DNA of 64,000 nt, from positions 2,542,001 to 2,606,000 of the forward strand of contig NZ_CP042652.1 in assembly GCF_013177675.1 (NCBI RefSeq), in the 5' to 3' direction. A program made the translations under genes and the position numbers. Numbering within the stretch: the stretch's first letter is position 1; each line of letters begins with the position of its first letter. The DNA comes from Arcobacter acticola (lineage in GTDB: Bacteria > Campylobacterota > Campylobacteria > Campylobacterales > Arcobacteraceae). The notes below the pieces were generated by a model, which saw only the letters and a program-made list of their open reading frames with translations, ran no database searches and was not told the origin of the DNA. Shown here piece by piece: positions 15,930 through 26,800 of this stretch.

Positions 15930-18290
15930 ATGGTTAACCAACAAATTACAAATCAATTTCATCGTAATGATGAAATTGACTTAAAAGAAGTAATCAAAAC
16001 TATTTTAAGATATAAGTATTCTATTATATTTATAACACTTATTTTTACGATAGGAAGTGCAGTATTTGCATATACAAAACCAAGTATTTATTTATCTTCT
16101 ACAACTATAGAGTTAATGGAAAATAAAAAAAATACAGACCCAGCAGACTTCATGCTTCAGGCATTTGACGGGGGTAGTGCAAATGTTGATAATCAACTTG
16201 AAGTGTTTAAATCTAGATTTTTAGCGCAAAAGGCTTTTTCATTTTTAAACTTAAATACTAGATATTTCACTAAAGTAAACTATAGAGAAATAGAGCTTTA
16301 TAAAAGTGCTCCATTTATAGTAAATAGTGAGTTTATTGATGATTTAGCTTATGGGAAGAGATTTATAGTTACACCTGTAGATGATGAAACTTTTAATCTA
16401 AAAATAGAACCTGTTTCTATATATAGCATCTCAGGAATACTAAAAAAACTAGGTCTTCAGCCTTACAGTGCTTCAGATAAAATCATTTATGATAAAAATC
16501 ATAAATTTGGTGAATCTATAAAAACAGAATTCTTCACTCTAGATTTAGAAAAAGTACGTTCATTTTCAAATAACAAATATGAGTTTTCATTTATCAATGA
16601 TATGGGACTATATAATCACTTTATAAGTAACATTTCAGTTGCTCAACCATCTAAAAATGCAACTATTTTAAATCTTGGTTTTCAAGATACTGCTAGTTTA
16701 AGAGCGAAAGAGATTTTAAATGCCTTAACAAAAGCATATATGGAAGTAGAAGTAGACCAAAAGACAAAAGAAGCCAACCTTACTTTAGAGTTTATTGATG
16801 CACAACTTGAATCTATAAATGAAAGACTAAAAAAATCTGAAACAAAGTTAGAGTCATTTAAAGAAGACAACAAAGTTGTAGGACTAAATGAACAAGCAAT
16901 GGCAACTACAACTCAACTAAGTGAATACCAAGCAAAACTAGAAGAAGTACAAACAGAGATCAGCATTTTAGCAAATCTTGAGCAGTTTATAATATCAAAT
17001 CAAGACTTAACAGGTCTTACAATTGGTTCTGTAAACTTCGCCGATCCAGCTTTAGGATCACTAGTAACTAGTCTTCAAGAAGAAGTTGGAAAAAGGTCTT
17101 CACTTTTAGTGGATTATACAGATCTTCATCCTGATGCACAAAAATCTAGTCAAAATATCGCAAACTTAAAAAGATCGATAAAAATAGCAATTAGCAACAA
17201 CCTAAGACAACTTGGTCAAAGAAAAGCTTCTTTACAAGGTATTATAGGTAAGTTCAACTCTTCAATTGCATCTTTACCAAAACAAGAAAGAGAGCTTTCT
17301 AGACTTACTAGATTTTACAGTATTGATGAAAAAATATACTCATTTTTACTAGAGAAAAAAGCTGAAACAGCGATTATGAAGTCTTCAACTATTTCAAACT
17401 CTAGACTTTTGGATGATGCTATTGAAGATACAACTCCTATAAAACCAAAAAGAACATTGATTGTTTTAGTTGGTATCATCCTTGGTATGATTTTAGGACT
17501 TGCTTTAACATTTGTAAGAGAGTTTATGAACAATACTGTTAAAAACTCAGAAGAAGTAGAAAAACTAAGCTCAATACCTATTTATGGAATCATTCCAAAT
17601 AATAAAAGTAGAAAATCAGCTAAGCTTATAGATGAATCATATAGAGCAATACGAACAAATCTGCAGTTTTTACCAAGACATAGTAAAAGTCAGATTATAT
17701 CTATCACCTCTTCTGTTTCAGGAGAAGGGAAAACTACTATCTCAGGAAATTTAGCAAGAATTATTTCACAAGCAGATAAAAAAGTAATCGTTTTAGATTT
17801 TGACTTAAGAAAATCAAGTTTACACAAAGAATTCGGTCTAAATAACACTATTGGTATTAGTAACTACCTAACAGAGCAAAACACTCTAGAAGAAGTTACA
17901 AATCATATTAAAGATACAAATGTAGATGTGATTACAACAGGAACCCTTCCTCCAAATCCATCTGAATTAATCTTAACAGATAAAATGAAAGATTTTGTAG
18001 AAATACTAAAATCAAAATACGATTATGTGATATTTGATACACCACCTGTTGGACTAGTAACAGATGCCTTGATTTTAATGAACTACTCAGATATCGTATT
18101 TGTAGTTGCAAGAGCTGAATATACAAGAAAAGAATTCGTAAGAAACCTAGACAGACTAAGTAAAGAACACACTCAACATACATTTGGAATGATACTAAAT
18201 GGCGTAGAAATCGGTGAAAAATACGGATATGGATATGGTTCTAGTTATGGTTATGGTTATGGAAATGACAAATATTATAAAAATAGATAA
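15930..18290 (+). CDS. wzc: Wzc-type BY-kinase / chain-length regulator
   Basis: An inner-membrane co-polymerase fused to a bacterial tyrosine kinase. The N-terminal Wzz segment has a first transmembrane helix near residues 30-50 and a long coiled-coil (VDQKTKEANLTLEFIDAQLES...). A second helix (LIVLVGIILGMILGLALTF) precedes the kinase. Walker A is SVSGEGKTT, Walker A' is VLDFDLRKS, and Walker B is VIFDTPP. The C terminus is a tyrosine cluster (GYGYGSSYGYGYGNDKYY), the autophosphorylation tail. A TTG at 15915 would add five residues, but no ribosome site fits it; I prefer ATG 15930. CpsB at 20062 is the likely phosphatase. Confidence 0.95.
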   Translation: MVNQQITNQFHRNDEIDLKEVIKTILRYKYSIIFITLIFTIGSAVFAYTKPSIYLSSTTIELMENKKNTDPADFMLQAFDGGSANVDNQLEVFKSRFLAQKAFSFLNLNTRYFTKVNYREIELYKSAPFIVNSEFIDDLAYGKRFIVTPVDDETFNLKIEPVSIYSISGILKKLGLQPYSASDKIIYDKNHKFGESIKTEFFTLDLEKVRSFSNNKYEFSFINDMGLYNHFISNISVAQPSKNATILNLGFQDTASLRAKEILNALTKAYMEVEVDQKTKEANLTLEFIDAQLESINERLKKSETKLESFKEDNKVVGLNEQAMATTTQLSEYQAKLEEVQTEISILANLEQFIISNQDLTGLTIGSVNFADPALGSLVTSLQEEVGKRSSLLVDYTDLHPDAQKSSQNIANLKRSIKIAISNNLRQLGQRKASLQGIIGKFNSSIASLPKQERELSRLTRFYSIDEKIYSFLLEKKAETAIMKSSTISNSRLLDDAIEDTTPIKPKRTLIVLVGIILGMILGLALTFVREFMNNTVKNSEEVEKLSSIPIYGIIPNNKSRKSAKLIDESYRAIRTNLQFLPRHSKSQIISITSSVSGEGKTTISGNLARIISQADKKVIVLDFDLRKSSLHKEFGLNNTIGISNYLTEQNTLEEVTNHIKDTNVDVITTGTLPPNPSELILTDKMKDFVEILKSKYDYVIFDTPPVGLVTDALILMNYSDIVFVVARAEYTRKEFVRNLDRLSKEHTQHTFGMILNGVEIGEKYGYGYGSSYGYGYGNDKYYKNR

Positions 18291-18310
18291 GAAGAGTTAA
18301 ACTCTTCTTA
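18288..18310. terminator. Hairpin between wzc and brnA
   Basis: Ten-bp perfect arms (taagaagagt, 18288-18297; actcttctta, 18301-18310) with a 3-bp loop lie between convergent genes. On the reverse strand the hairpin is followed by a T-rich run, so it should terminate brnTA and possibly also wzc. Confidence 0.6.
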
Positions 18311-18323
18311 TTAGATGAGTATT

Positions 18324-18557
18324 TTAATGAACACTCGTTTGCATATGCTCTCGAAGTAAATTATTTATTAATGTTTGATATGCTATCTTTTTTTCACTAG
18401 CTTCTTTTTTTAAAAAAATTAAAATATCGTTATCTAGTCTCATAGAAGTGGGTACTTTTTTTGGTTTATAAAATCTTCCTCTTATTCCACCAGAAAAATC
18501 ATAATTATCTTCTAATTCATAGTTATCTAATTCTTCTCTTTGTTTAGAATCTCTCAT
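18324..18557 (-). CDS. brnA: BrnA-type antitoxin
   Basis: A 77-residue protein starting at MRDSKQREEL. The C-terminal half (KVPTSMRLDNDILIFLKKEASEKKIAYQTLINNLLREHM) is a ribbon-helix-helix DNA-binding fold as in BrnA. It should repress the operon and neutralise BrnT. The open frame extends upstream to 18647, but that portion overlaps BrnT out of family; the chosen ATG overlaps the end of brnT by 14 bp. Toxin-first order is normal for BrnTA. Confidence 0.85.
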   Translation of the reverse strand: MRDSKQREELDNYELEDNYDFSGGIRGRFYKPKKVPTSMRLDNDILIFLKKEASEKKIAYQTLINNLLREHMQTSVH

Positions 18558-18828
18558 AGCTTTCCCTTTCTTGTTTATTAGCTTTTCTTGCACTAATAAT
18601 ACGTATGATTTCTTCTCCCTCATTAGTAAAAAATAGATTAGCAACAACTAAAATTTTGTTTGTTTTACTTGCACCTAAGCTAATCCATCTTTCTTCAAAA
18701 TAAGAGAATCTTTTATCTAATTTTGATATATGAAGAGCATCATCAAAAATTTCTTTTGCTTCTTCAAAAGAAATACCATGCTTCTGCTTATTTAAAGTAT
18801 TTTTATCTTCATTCCATTCAAATTTCAT
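18544..18828 (-). CDS. brnT: BrnT-type ribonuclease toxin
   Basis: A 94-residue protein with the BrnT pattern: FEWNEDKNTLNKQKHGISFEEA at the start, FSYFEERWISLGAS in the middle and IIRIISARKANKQERESYE at the end. BrnT has a RelE-like fold and cleaves RNA. The full-length form and partner suggest an active module. It sits between the capsule export genes and the displaced cpsB tail. Confidence 0.92.
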   Translation of the reverse strand: MKFEWNEDKNTLNKQKHGISFEEAKEIFDDALHISKLDKRFSYFEERWISLGASKTNKILVVANLFFTNEGEEIIRIISARKANKQERESYERF

Positions 18829-18834
18829 AATATA

Positions 18835-18863
18835 AGTTTAACATAATGTATTTACAATGTCAA
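18835..18863 (-). promoter_or_regulatory. Candidate brnTA promoter
   Basis: On the reverse strand TTGACA (18863-18858) is 17 bp from TAAACT (18840-18835). The interval contains an acat...atgt inverted repeat at 18841-18860 that could be the BrnA operator. The -10 lies so close to the ATG that the transcript would have almost no leader. Confidence 0.35.
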
Positions 18864-18886
18864 TGATTTTAATAATACTTCGAGTA

Positions 18887-19042
18887 TTACAAATAAGCAT
18901 TTTTTATGATATTTTTTTCTTCAATATTTCTAAAAATTTTCGTTCCAATACTTTGTTTTAAAGACTCTATATATTTTGGTCTATGGGTATCACTTCCTAC
19001 AAAATCTACTAAACCTTGGTCTATTAGATATTTCACTGCTTT
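18887..19042 (-). pseudogene. Displaced 3' end of the CpsB phosphatase gene
   Basis: Bases 18915-19042 match 20090-20217, the 3' part of cpsB, at 127 of 128 positions. Beyond the match this copy continues in frame to its own stop (FRNIEEKNIIKNAYL), slightly different from the live gene (EEKNQIRNNYL). It looks like the genuine ancestral gene end, cut off by insertion of the repeat/GIY-YIG cassette. Confidence 0.9.
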
Positions 19043-19526
19043 CGTCATCATCAGACTTGACAATCTTCGTCATCATCAGACTTGACAATCTTCGTCATCC
19101 TCGGGCTTGACCCGGGGATCTCAGTTGGATTCCCAATCAAGTTGGGAATGACGAGGTTTTGTTGGGAATGACAGTTTTCATCCGACTTGACAAACACGTC
19201 ATCATCCGACTTGCCAAAACACGTCATCATCCGACTTGTCAAAACACGTCATCATCAGACTTGACAATCTTCGTCATCCTCGGGCTTGACCCGGGGATCT
19301 CAGTTGGATTCCCAATCAAGTTGGGAATGACGAGGTTTTGTTGGGAATGACAGTTTTCATCCGACTTGACAAACACGTCATCATCCGACTTGACAAACAC
19401 GTCATCATCCGACTTGACAAACACGTCATCCTCGGGCTTGACAATCTTCGTCATCATCAGACTTGACAATCTTCGTCATCATCAGACTTGACAATCTTCG
19501 TCATCCTCGGGCTTGACCCGGGGATC
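19043..19526 (+). repeat. Dense array of GTCAT-CTTGA repeat units
   Basis: About 480 bp built from 24-25-bp units of the form GTCATC-ATCAGA/ATCCGA/CTCGGG-CTTGA plus a short spacer (caatcttc or caaacac). Full beta hairpins occur at 19094-19120, 19273-19299 and 19500-19526; reverse alpha hairpins occur at 19128-19152 and 19307-19331. A block of about 150 bp is duplicated with a 179-bp offset. The array ends exactly on the stop codon of the GIY-YIG gene. Confidence 0.92.
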
Positions 19527-19810
19527 TATAATATTTCTTCATACAAATCATTATACTCAAAATTCATTTTTTCAATCAGCTCTTCTTTCCACTTACGATT
19601 CCACTTTTTTAACTGTTTTTCTCTTTTTATTGCTTCAGTGATATCATCATATATTTCATAATATACAAGTATCTTTGTATTATATTTTTTAGAAAACCCA
19701 TCATAAACTTCATTTTTATGTTCATAAACACGTTTCACTAAATCACTTGTTACTCCAATGTATAGTGTTGATTTGGATATATTTGTCATTATATAGATGT
19801 AAGATTGCAT
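19526..19810 (-). CDS. GIY-YIG nuclease-family protein
   Basis: A 94-residue single-domain member. YIYIMTN and LYIGVT form the GIY-YIG motif, followed by VKRVYEHKN with the catalytic Arg, and the glutamate is in EAIKREKQLKKW. Small proteins of this kind (YhbQ-like) are common, with unknown targets. Its stop codon is formed at the junction with a beta repeat, and an alpha repeat lies 40 bp before its start, so the gene is enclosed by the repeat family. An association in mobility is possible but unproven. Confidence 0.88.
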   Translation of the reverse strand: MQSYIYIMTNISKSTLYIGVTSDLVKRVYEHKNEVYDGFSKKYNTKILVYYEIYDDITEAIKREKQLKKWNRKWKEELIEKMNFEYNDLYEEIL

Positions 19811-19849
19811 TTTTTCTCTTTTTTAATAAATTATAACATTATTTATTTA

Positions 19850-20040
19850 GATTCCCAATCAAGTTGGGAATGACGAGGTTTTGTTGGAAATGACGAGAGT
19901 GTTTATTGGGAATGACAAAATGTGTCATCAGACTTGACAAAATTCGTTATCTTCGGGCTTGACTGCTTTCGTCATCCTCGGGCTTGACCCGGGGATCTCA
20001 GTTGGATTCCCAATCAGAAAGATGTCTTGGGAAATGACCA
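19850..20040. repeat. Second hairpin repeat cluster
   Basis: Reverse alpha hairpin at 19850-19874, decayed half-units to 19960, a full beta hairpin at 19971-19997, and a degenerate alpha copy interrupted in its loop (20007-20040). Together with 19043-19526 it brackets the GIY-YIG gene and abuts the 3' end of cpsB. Confidence 0.85.
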
Positions 20041-20061
20041 GAGGTGTCCTAAAAAATGTCG

Positions 20062-20802
20062 TTATAAGTAGTTGTTTCTAATCTGATTCTTTTCTTCAAT
20101 ATTTCTAAAAATTTTCGTTCCAATACTTTGTTTTAAAGACTCTATATATTTTGGTCTATGTGTATCACTTCCTACAAAATCTACTAAACCTTGGTCTATT
20201 AGATATTTCACTGCTTTTTTTGCAGATTTTCCATAGAAGTCATTTGTTGAGTTTATATTGATTTGAAATAGCAATCCCATGTCTTTTATTTGATGATATT
20301 TATCAGGGTTTGCTGCAAAATATGAATATCGTTCAGGATGGGCTAAAATAGGTTTATAGCCAGAACTTAAAAGCTCAAATGCACTTTGCTCCAATCCAAA
20401 TACAGGTGTTGTATAAGATAGCTCAAAAAGTACATTGTTATCACCAAAAGTCAGTAAATCTTTTTTTCTAATCAACTCTATAAAATGTTCATCATAATAG
20501 TATTCACTAGCAACCTGCATACACATATCTATATTTTGTTTATGAAGCTCTTCTTGAAGTTCATCAAAAGATCTTAGTATTCCATCTTTTGAATTTGGAT
20601 ATCTGTGAGACATAATATGAGGAGTTGTAATAAGCTTTTTAAAGCCCATTTCCTTTAGCTCTTTTATCATCTCGATACTTTGTTCCATAGATTTAGAACC
20701 ATCATCAATAGCAGGAAGTAAATGTGAATGCAAATCAGTTGTGTAAAAATCAGGTAGAGTATGGTTTGTTTTTTTGAAACTGTTAAATAGTTTTGAGAGC
20801 AA
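20062..20802 (-). CDS. CpsB/CapC-type tyrosine-protein phosphatase (PHP domain)
   Basis: A 246-residue metal-dependent phosphatase expected to dephosphorylate the tyrosine tail of Wzc. PHP metal motifs are visible: DLHSHLLPAIDDG near residue 24, TPHIM near 60, AHPERY near 155 and GSDTHR near 210. Capsule loci of Gram-positives and Campylobacterota often use this type in place of the Wzb low-molecular-weight phosphatase. The final residues differ from the displaced tail at 18887, so its 3' end was rebuilt. It is convergent to wzc with the cassette in between. Confidence 0.92.
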   Translation of the reverse strand: MLSKLFNSFKKTNHTLPDFYTTDLHSHLLPAIDDGSKSMEQSIEMIKELKEMGFKKLITTPHIMSHRYPNSKDGILRSFDELQEELHKQNIDMCMQVASEYYYDEHFIELIRKKDLLTFGDNNVLFELSYTTPVFGLEQSAFELLSSGYKPILAHPERYSYFAANPDKYHQIKDMGLLFQININSTNDFYGKSAKKAVKYLIDQGLVDFVGSDTHRPKYIESLKQSIGTKIFRNIEEKNQIRNNYL

Positions 20803-20847
20803 GTTAAATTTTCCTTTTTAATTATTAGGCTAATTCTAGCCTAATAA

Positions 20848-23800
20848 TTATACATTTTCAACTGTAATTGTGTTTTCAATAAGAAGCTTTAAAGTCTCAG
20901 AAGCTGCATTTGTAGTTGTATACACATGGAATCCATCAGGATCTGTATATGGAGTCGCACCATCAGAACCCGTCATTTGAGTCCAGTTTTGAGCTGAATC
21001 TAAAGAGATTTTATCTGCACCATCACCAAATATTTTAAGTGTATTATCTTCATCAGTTAATGAAACAAAATCATCAAGTGTGAAGTTGCTTAAAATATGT
21101 TCACCTAAAGTCATATCAAGTTCATCTAATCCAGATGTATTTGAAAGTAATGTCACCATATCAAGTGTTTGAGAATCATCTGACTCAGTTGAATAAGAAT
21201 CTGTTAAATCAATATTTAAATTTACAGTTTCAGATTCACTTTTAGTACCTGTTTTATCCATTAGATAGTAATCAAATGAAATTTTCACATCATCAGAAGA
21301 ATCAAGTGTTGCAAAAGTATCACTTGTAACTGAGTATGCACCTGTTGGATCAATAGTTACCTTTACATCTGAAATATCAACTCCATCAATAGTTGCATTA
21401 ACAGAATCAGCAGTTAAGAAATAAGTCAATGTAGAAATGTCTTCAAAATCTGCATCCATACCTACTCTAGTAGATAAATCATCTGCTAAAGTTAATGCCG
21501 CAGCTTCTTTTCCACTCACTGTTGAGATATCACCCAAAATACCAAAGTCAGATAATACAGCAGTTTTAATATCATTTGCAGTAAGAGAAGTAGAAATATC
21601 AACTGTAGCATCTGCAATGTTTAATGAACTAATAGCATAATTAATTTGTGCAGTTAAAGTAGTAGTATTAATCGTTGGATTTATAGCTATTAATGCGTCC
21701 ACAAAAGCAGTCACATTTGTAGCTATTTGATTATCTAAAGCACTATTTAAATCACTTGAAATTTGTAGCTCAAGTGCTGTGATTAAAGTATCTATACTTG
21801 TTTCAACTGCATCAGATTGACCTGCTACGATAGAATCAATTCCGTTTAATATTGAAGTAAATTTAGCTAAAACTACACTTGAATCACTTAAATCACTTGG
21901 GCTTAATGTTGCTAAATATGTACTTAACTGTGTTTTAACAGAATCAAAAGCAGAAGTATCAACACTAATACTAGATTCTGTATATGCACTAAGTGCTGAA
22001 TCTAAGTTTATACCTGAAACTAAAGCTGTTGAGTTTACAGCTGTTAAGTTACTAATTGCCGTAACTAATGAATCTGGAATATTGTTGCTAACAATTTCTG
22101 TAAATGTTAATCCAAAATCAGTTTTTGCAAGATTTAACATATCTTTTGCAACTTTATTGAAATCTACAGTATCACCTGTTAATACAGCCATATTAGCATA
22201 TAAATAGTTAATTACATTAGTATTAAATGTAGTGATTTCAGCAGGTGTTTGAGCACCTAATTCAAACTCACTAATAAGTTTTGTAGTAATTCCAGATACC
22301 CATGTATTTAAATTCATTCCTACATAACCCATATTAATGCTACCATCAGATAATCTATTTGCATCAACATCATCTTTGATAAGTTCAACTACAGTTTTTA
22401 AGTTATTTATTTTATCTTGATCAAAGTATGAAATCGCATTAGTACCTAAAGTTCCATCACTATTTAAAATTCCTAAAGACACAATTATTCCAGCTTTTAA
22501 TGCAGTGATTTGTGCATCAGATACAACTGGGAAAGTAGGAGTTACTGTAATAGTATCTGTATTTACTAAATCACTTACTTTAATATCAATTTGTGGATTT
22601 CCTAAAGCAGAAATCATAGATCCAGGTAAATAACCCTCATAACTAACAAATGAATCAACTTGTTCATTTATAGTTTGAGATACAGCTATTGGAGCATCAT
22701 TTGTTCCTGTTATTGTTAAGTTTACAGTTGCTGTTGATGTTAATCCACCTTGATCTTTAATTGTGTATTCAAAGCTATCACTTAATCCATATGCATTTGC
22801 AACTGGAGTATATTTTAAAGTTCCATCATCATTTAAAGTTACTGTTCCATAAGATGGTTGAGTAAATGATTGAATTGATAAATCTTTTATTTCCACATCA
22901 GTATCGTTTAATAATACATTAATATCTACAGAAATATCTTCAAAAACTTTTACCACATCAGCATTTGCAGTTGGAGCATCATTTACAGAATCGATTGTTA
23001 AATTAACTGTTCCCTCAACTTCACTAATACCATCTGTAACAACATAATTAAAGCTTGCAACTCCATCGTAGTTTGAAACTGGAGTAAATACAACTTTACC
23101 ATCTACAATTGAAACTATTCCATTAGAAGCGTTTGAAACACTTACTAAACTTAAGTTATCTCCATCAATATCACTATCATTTGATAATAATTCTAAAGCT
23201 GTAAATGTAGCTACAGAATCTTCTGATAATGCAAATTGATCTGCTTGTGTAATTGGTGCATCATTTGTACCTGTAATTGTGATTTTTAAAATTGAATTTA
23301 CTTTTTCAACTCCATCAGTTACACTAACAGGAATTTCTATAACTAATTTTTCACCATCTTTTAAATAATCATAAGAATTAGTGTCAAATGTATAAGCTCC
23401 CGTAGTAGAATTTAAACTAAATTCTCCTAAAGTACTTGTTGTTGAATATGTTAATACGCTCTTTGGTAAACCATTTGTTCCTAAAACTATATCCACATCA
23501 CTTGCAGATATTTGTCCTGTTAAAATAGTATTTTCATTGCCACTATTAGTAAATAATGTAGAGATAACTGGTGCATCATTTGTACCTGTTACTGTTAAAG
23601 AAACAGTTTTTGTTATATCATCATTTTCACCATCACTTGCAATTACATCAAATGAAATTTTCATTACATAACCTTTTGCAAGTGAATTAAAGTATGTAGA
23701 ATTTAGAATAAATTCACCTGTACTTGTAACTACAACTGAACCTAAGTTACCGATTGAAGAAGTAACATCCACTCCATTTACAGTAACACTTGAATTTGAA

Positions 23801-26800
23801 CCTAATGTAAATATCTGATTATCATTTAAGCCATCAACAGTTTCTAAAATACCTTTATAAACTGAATTTTCATAAGAAGTACCATATACAATTAGCGTAT
23901 CTAAATCACTTTCTAGAACAATAGGATTATCATTACTATTATTTACAGTTAATCCAATAGTTTTTGTAGCACTAAACTCACCATCAGTAGTAGTTAAAGT
24001 AATAGTATCAGTTCCTACATAGTCTTTATTTGGCGTATAAGTAACTATATTTCCATTTACTTCAACTGTACCTTCTAAAGCTGTTGCTGTAGTAGTTAAA
24101 TCACTATCAATATCTAAAGCCATAAAAGTAATTGATTTATCATTATTTTTATTTACAATTGCAGATTCAACAACTTCTATTGTTGGAGCATCATTAGTAG
24201 GACTTACTGTTACATTAAATGTCTGAGAAGTAGTTGTTGTTCCATCATTTACTGTTAATGTTACCGTAGCAGTCCCATTGAAATCTTCTGTTGGAGTAAA
24301 TTCTATTTGACCATCTATTATTTTTGCCGTTCCATTTGTAGCTTTTACACTTGAAGTTAGAGTATCACCATCAATATCTGAAGCTGTGAAAGCAATAGTT
24401 TTAATTCCATCTTCAGCTACTGTTTGTGTTGCAATTGTTGCGATTGTTGGTGCATCATTTACTGCACTTACTGTTACATTAATTGTTTGAGTTGTAGTTG
24501 TCGTTCCATCATTTACTGTTAAGGTTACTGTTGCATCTCCATTGAAATCTTTTGTTGATGTAAACGTAATTACATTTCCTAATACTGTTGCAGTTCCATT
24601 TGTAGCTGTTACACTTGAAGTTAGAGTATCACCATCGATATCTGAAGCTGTGAAAGTGATTGTTTGTGATTCATCTTCATTTACTGTTTGCGTTGAAATT
24701 AGTGCAATTACAGGTGCATCATTTACAGGACTTACTGTTACATTAAATGTTTGAGTTACTACTCCACCATTTAAGTCATCAACTGTTAATGTTACAGTTG
24801 CATCTCCATTGAAATCTTTTGTTGGAGTAAATGTGATTTCATTCCCTAATACAGTTGCAGTTCCATTTGTAGCTGTTACACTTGGAGTTAAAGTATCACC
24901 ATCAATATCACTTGCAACAAAAGTGATTGTTTTACTTCCATCTTCATCTACTGTTTGTGTTAAGATTGTTTCTATTGTTGGTGCATCATTTACTGGATTT
25001 ACTGTTACATTTATTATACTTGTAGTTGTAAGTATTCCATCATTTGTAGTTAATGTAATAATTGCAGATCCATTATAATTTGCACTTGGAATAAATGTGA
25101 TTTCATTTCCACTTATTACAGCTGTTCCATTTGTTGCACTTACATTTGAAGTTAGAGTATCACCATCTATATCAGAAGCTACAAATGTGATTGTTTTACT
25201 TCCATCTTCAGCTACTGTTGTGCTACTTACAACTGTAAGAGTTGGAGCATCATTTGTAGGAGTTACTGTTACACTTATAGTTTTTCTAACACTTGCACCA
25301 TCATCATCTGTTGCAATTATAGTAATAATATCTGTTCCGTTATAATCTTTGTTTGAAAGATATATGATTTCAGAACCATCTATACTTACTGTTCCATTTT
25401 CTGCACTTGCTGTAATTTCTTCTATTATTCCATCTTCATCACTTAGTGTAAATGCAAGTGCAGTTGATTGATCTTCATTTGCAGCTAATGTAGAAACTAT
25501 AGTTACTACTGGTAATTTATTTACTACCACTTCACTTGCTTGTGCAGAGATTTCATTTACTGATAAAACTGTTCCATCTTGTGCAGATTCTATAACATCT
25601 TTTACTAAAGTTTGAACTTTTGAAATATCTTCTACTGAAACTAAAGAAGCATTATTTACTGCTTGATTTAAATTTGATATTGCATTGATAATATTTGTAT
25701 CACTTGTTCCTAAAATAGTAGTAATATTTTCAACTGATGTTAAATCTATATTATCAGAATCATTAATCATATCAGTAATAGAATCTAAAGCTGAACTTTC
25801 TTGTGTCATTAGAATCACTAATTGAACTGCGATTTTTTGAACTGAATTTGCAGTTTCTTTTGCAGTTTCTTTTGCTGCTTCACTTGATGTAGAATCTGTT
25901 GCAATAGCGTATGAATCATAAGTTGTTAAATCAATACTTGAATCAATACCTAATGAAGTTTTTACTTTACTTGAAGCTTCTTCTACAGATAAAGTAGAAT
26001 CTAATTCCATTAAACTTTGAACAAGAGTAGTAAGTGGACTTAAAACAGTAGAACCAGTAGGTGCTGTTAAAGTTCCAGTAAATGCAAGTCCAGTTGAAAT
26101 ATCAGTTCCACCAATAGCAACAAGAGGTCCTGTAACACCAGCCAAATAGAAATCACCATTTGCATCTGTATAAGTCGATTTTTCACCATCATCAAATGTT
26201 TTATCGCCATCTAAATCTTCAAATACAAGGGCACCTGCAATATGACCATCTGAAACAGAAGAATCAGCTAATGAAATATTTAAAGTCACAGCTTTAGCTT
26301 CACTGTCTTCAATTCCATCATTTACAACATAAGAAAATTCTACTTTTACTTCATAAAGAGTATTCATAGTAGCAAATGAAGAGTTAGTAACTGTATATGA
26401 ACCATCAGAATCAACAGTTACAGTTGTAGGAGTAGTCAATGTGTTTGTTACGTCAACTCCAAATTCATTATAAACAGTTGTAATTACATCACCATCTACT
26501 TTATAAGCTAACGTTGCAATATCAAGTAAATCCTCATCCATACTTAATCTTGTAAATACATCCTCAACCATTTTCTCAGCAATAAGATCTCTTGCTGCTT
26601 CTTCTAATAATCCAGTGTCAAGACCTAGTTGAGTGAAGATTGATTCAAGGGCAATATCTTTCATACCTTCAATATCAAAACTTAAATCTTTTGTAATCTC
26701 TGTCACTAGATAATCATTTATTTCATTTGGTAATGAACTTAAAATTGTTGAATCCACTCCAGCACTTGATAACTGAGAAATCAATGTTTGTAATGTTGTA

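Noticed and set aside
17932-18183. Reverse open frame inside wzc
   Set aside because: Antisense shadow of the kinase domain, without family features.
19051-19469. Open frames on both strands encoding KSDDDVFVK-type repeats
   Set aside because: Low-complexity translations of the repeat array.
19043-19526. CRISPR array
   Set aside because: Units are 24-25 bp with no unique spacers of constant length, full hairpins are intermixed, and no cas genes are present.
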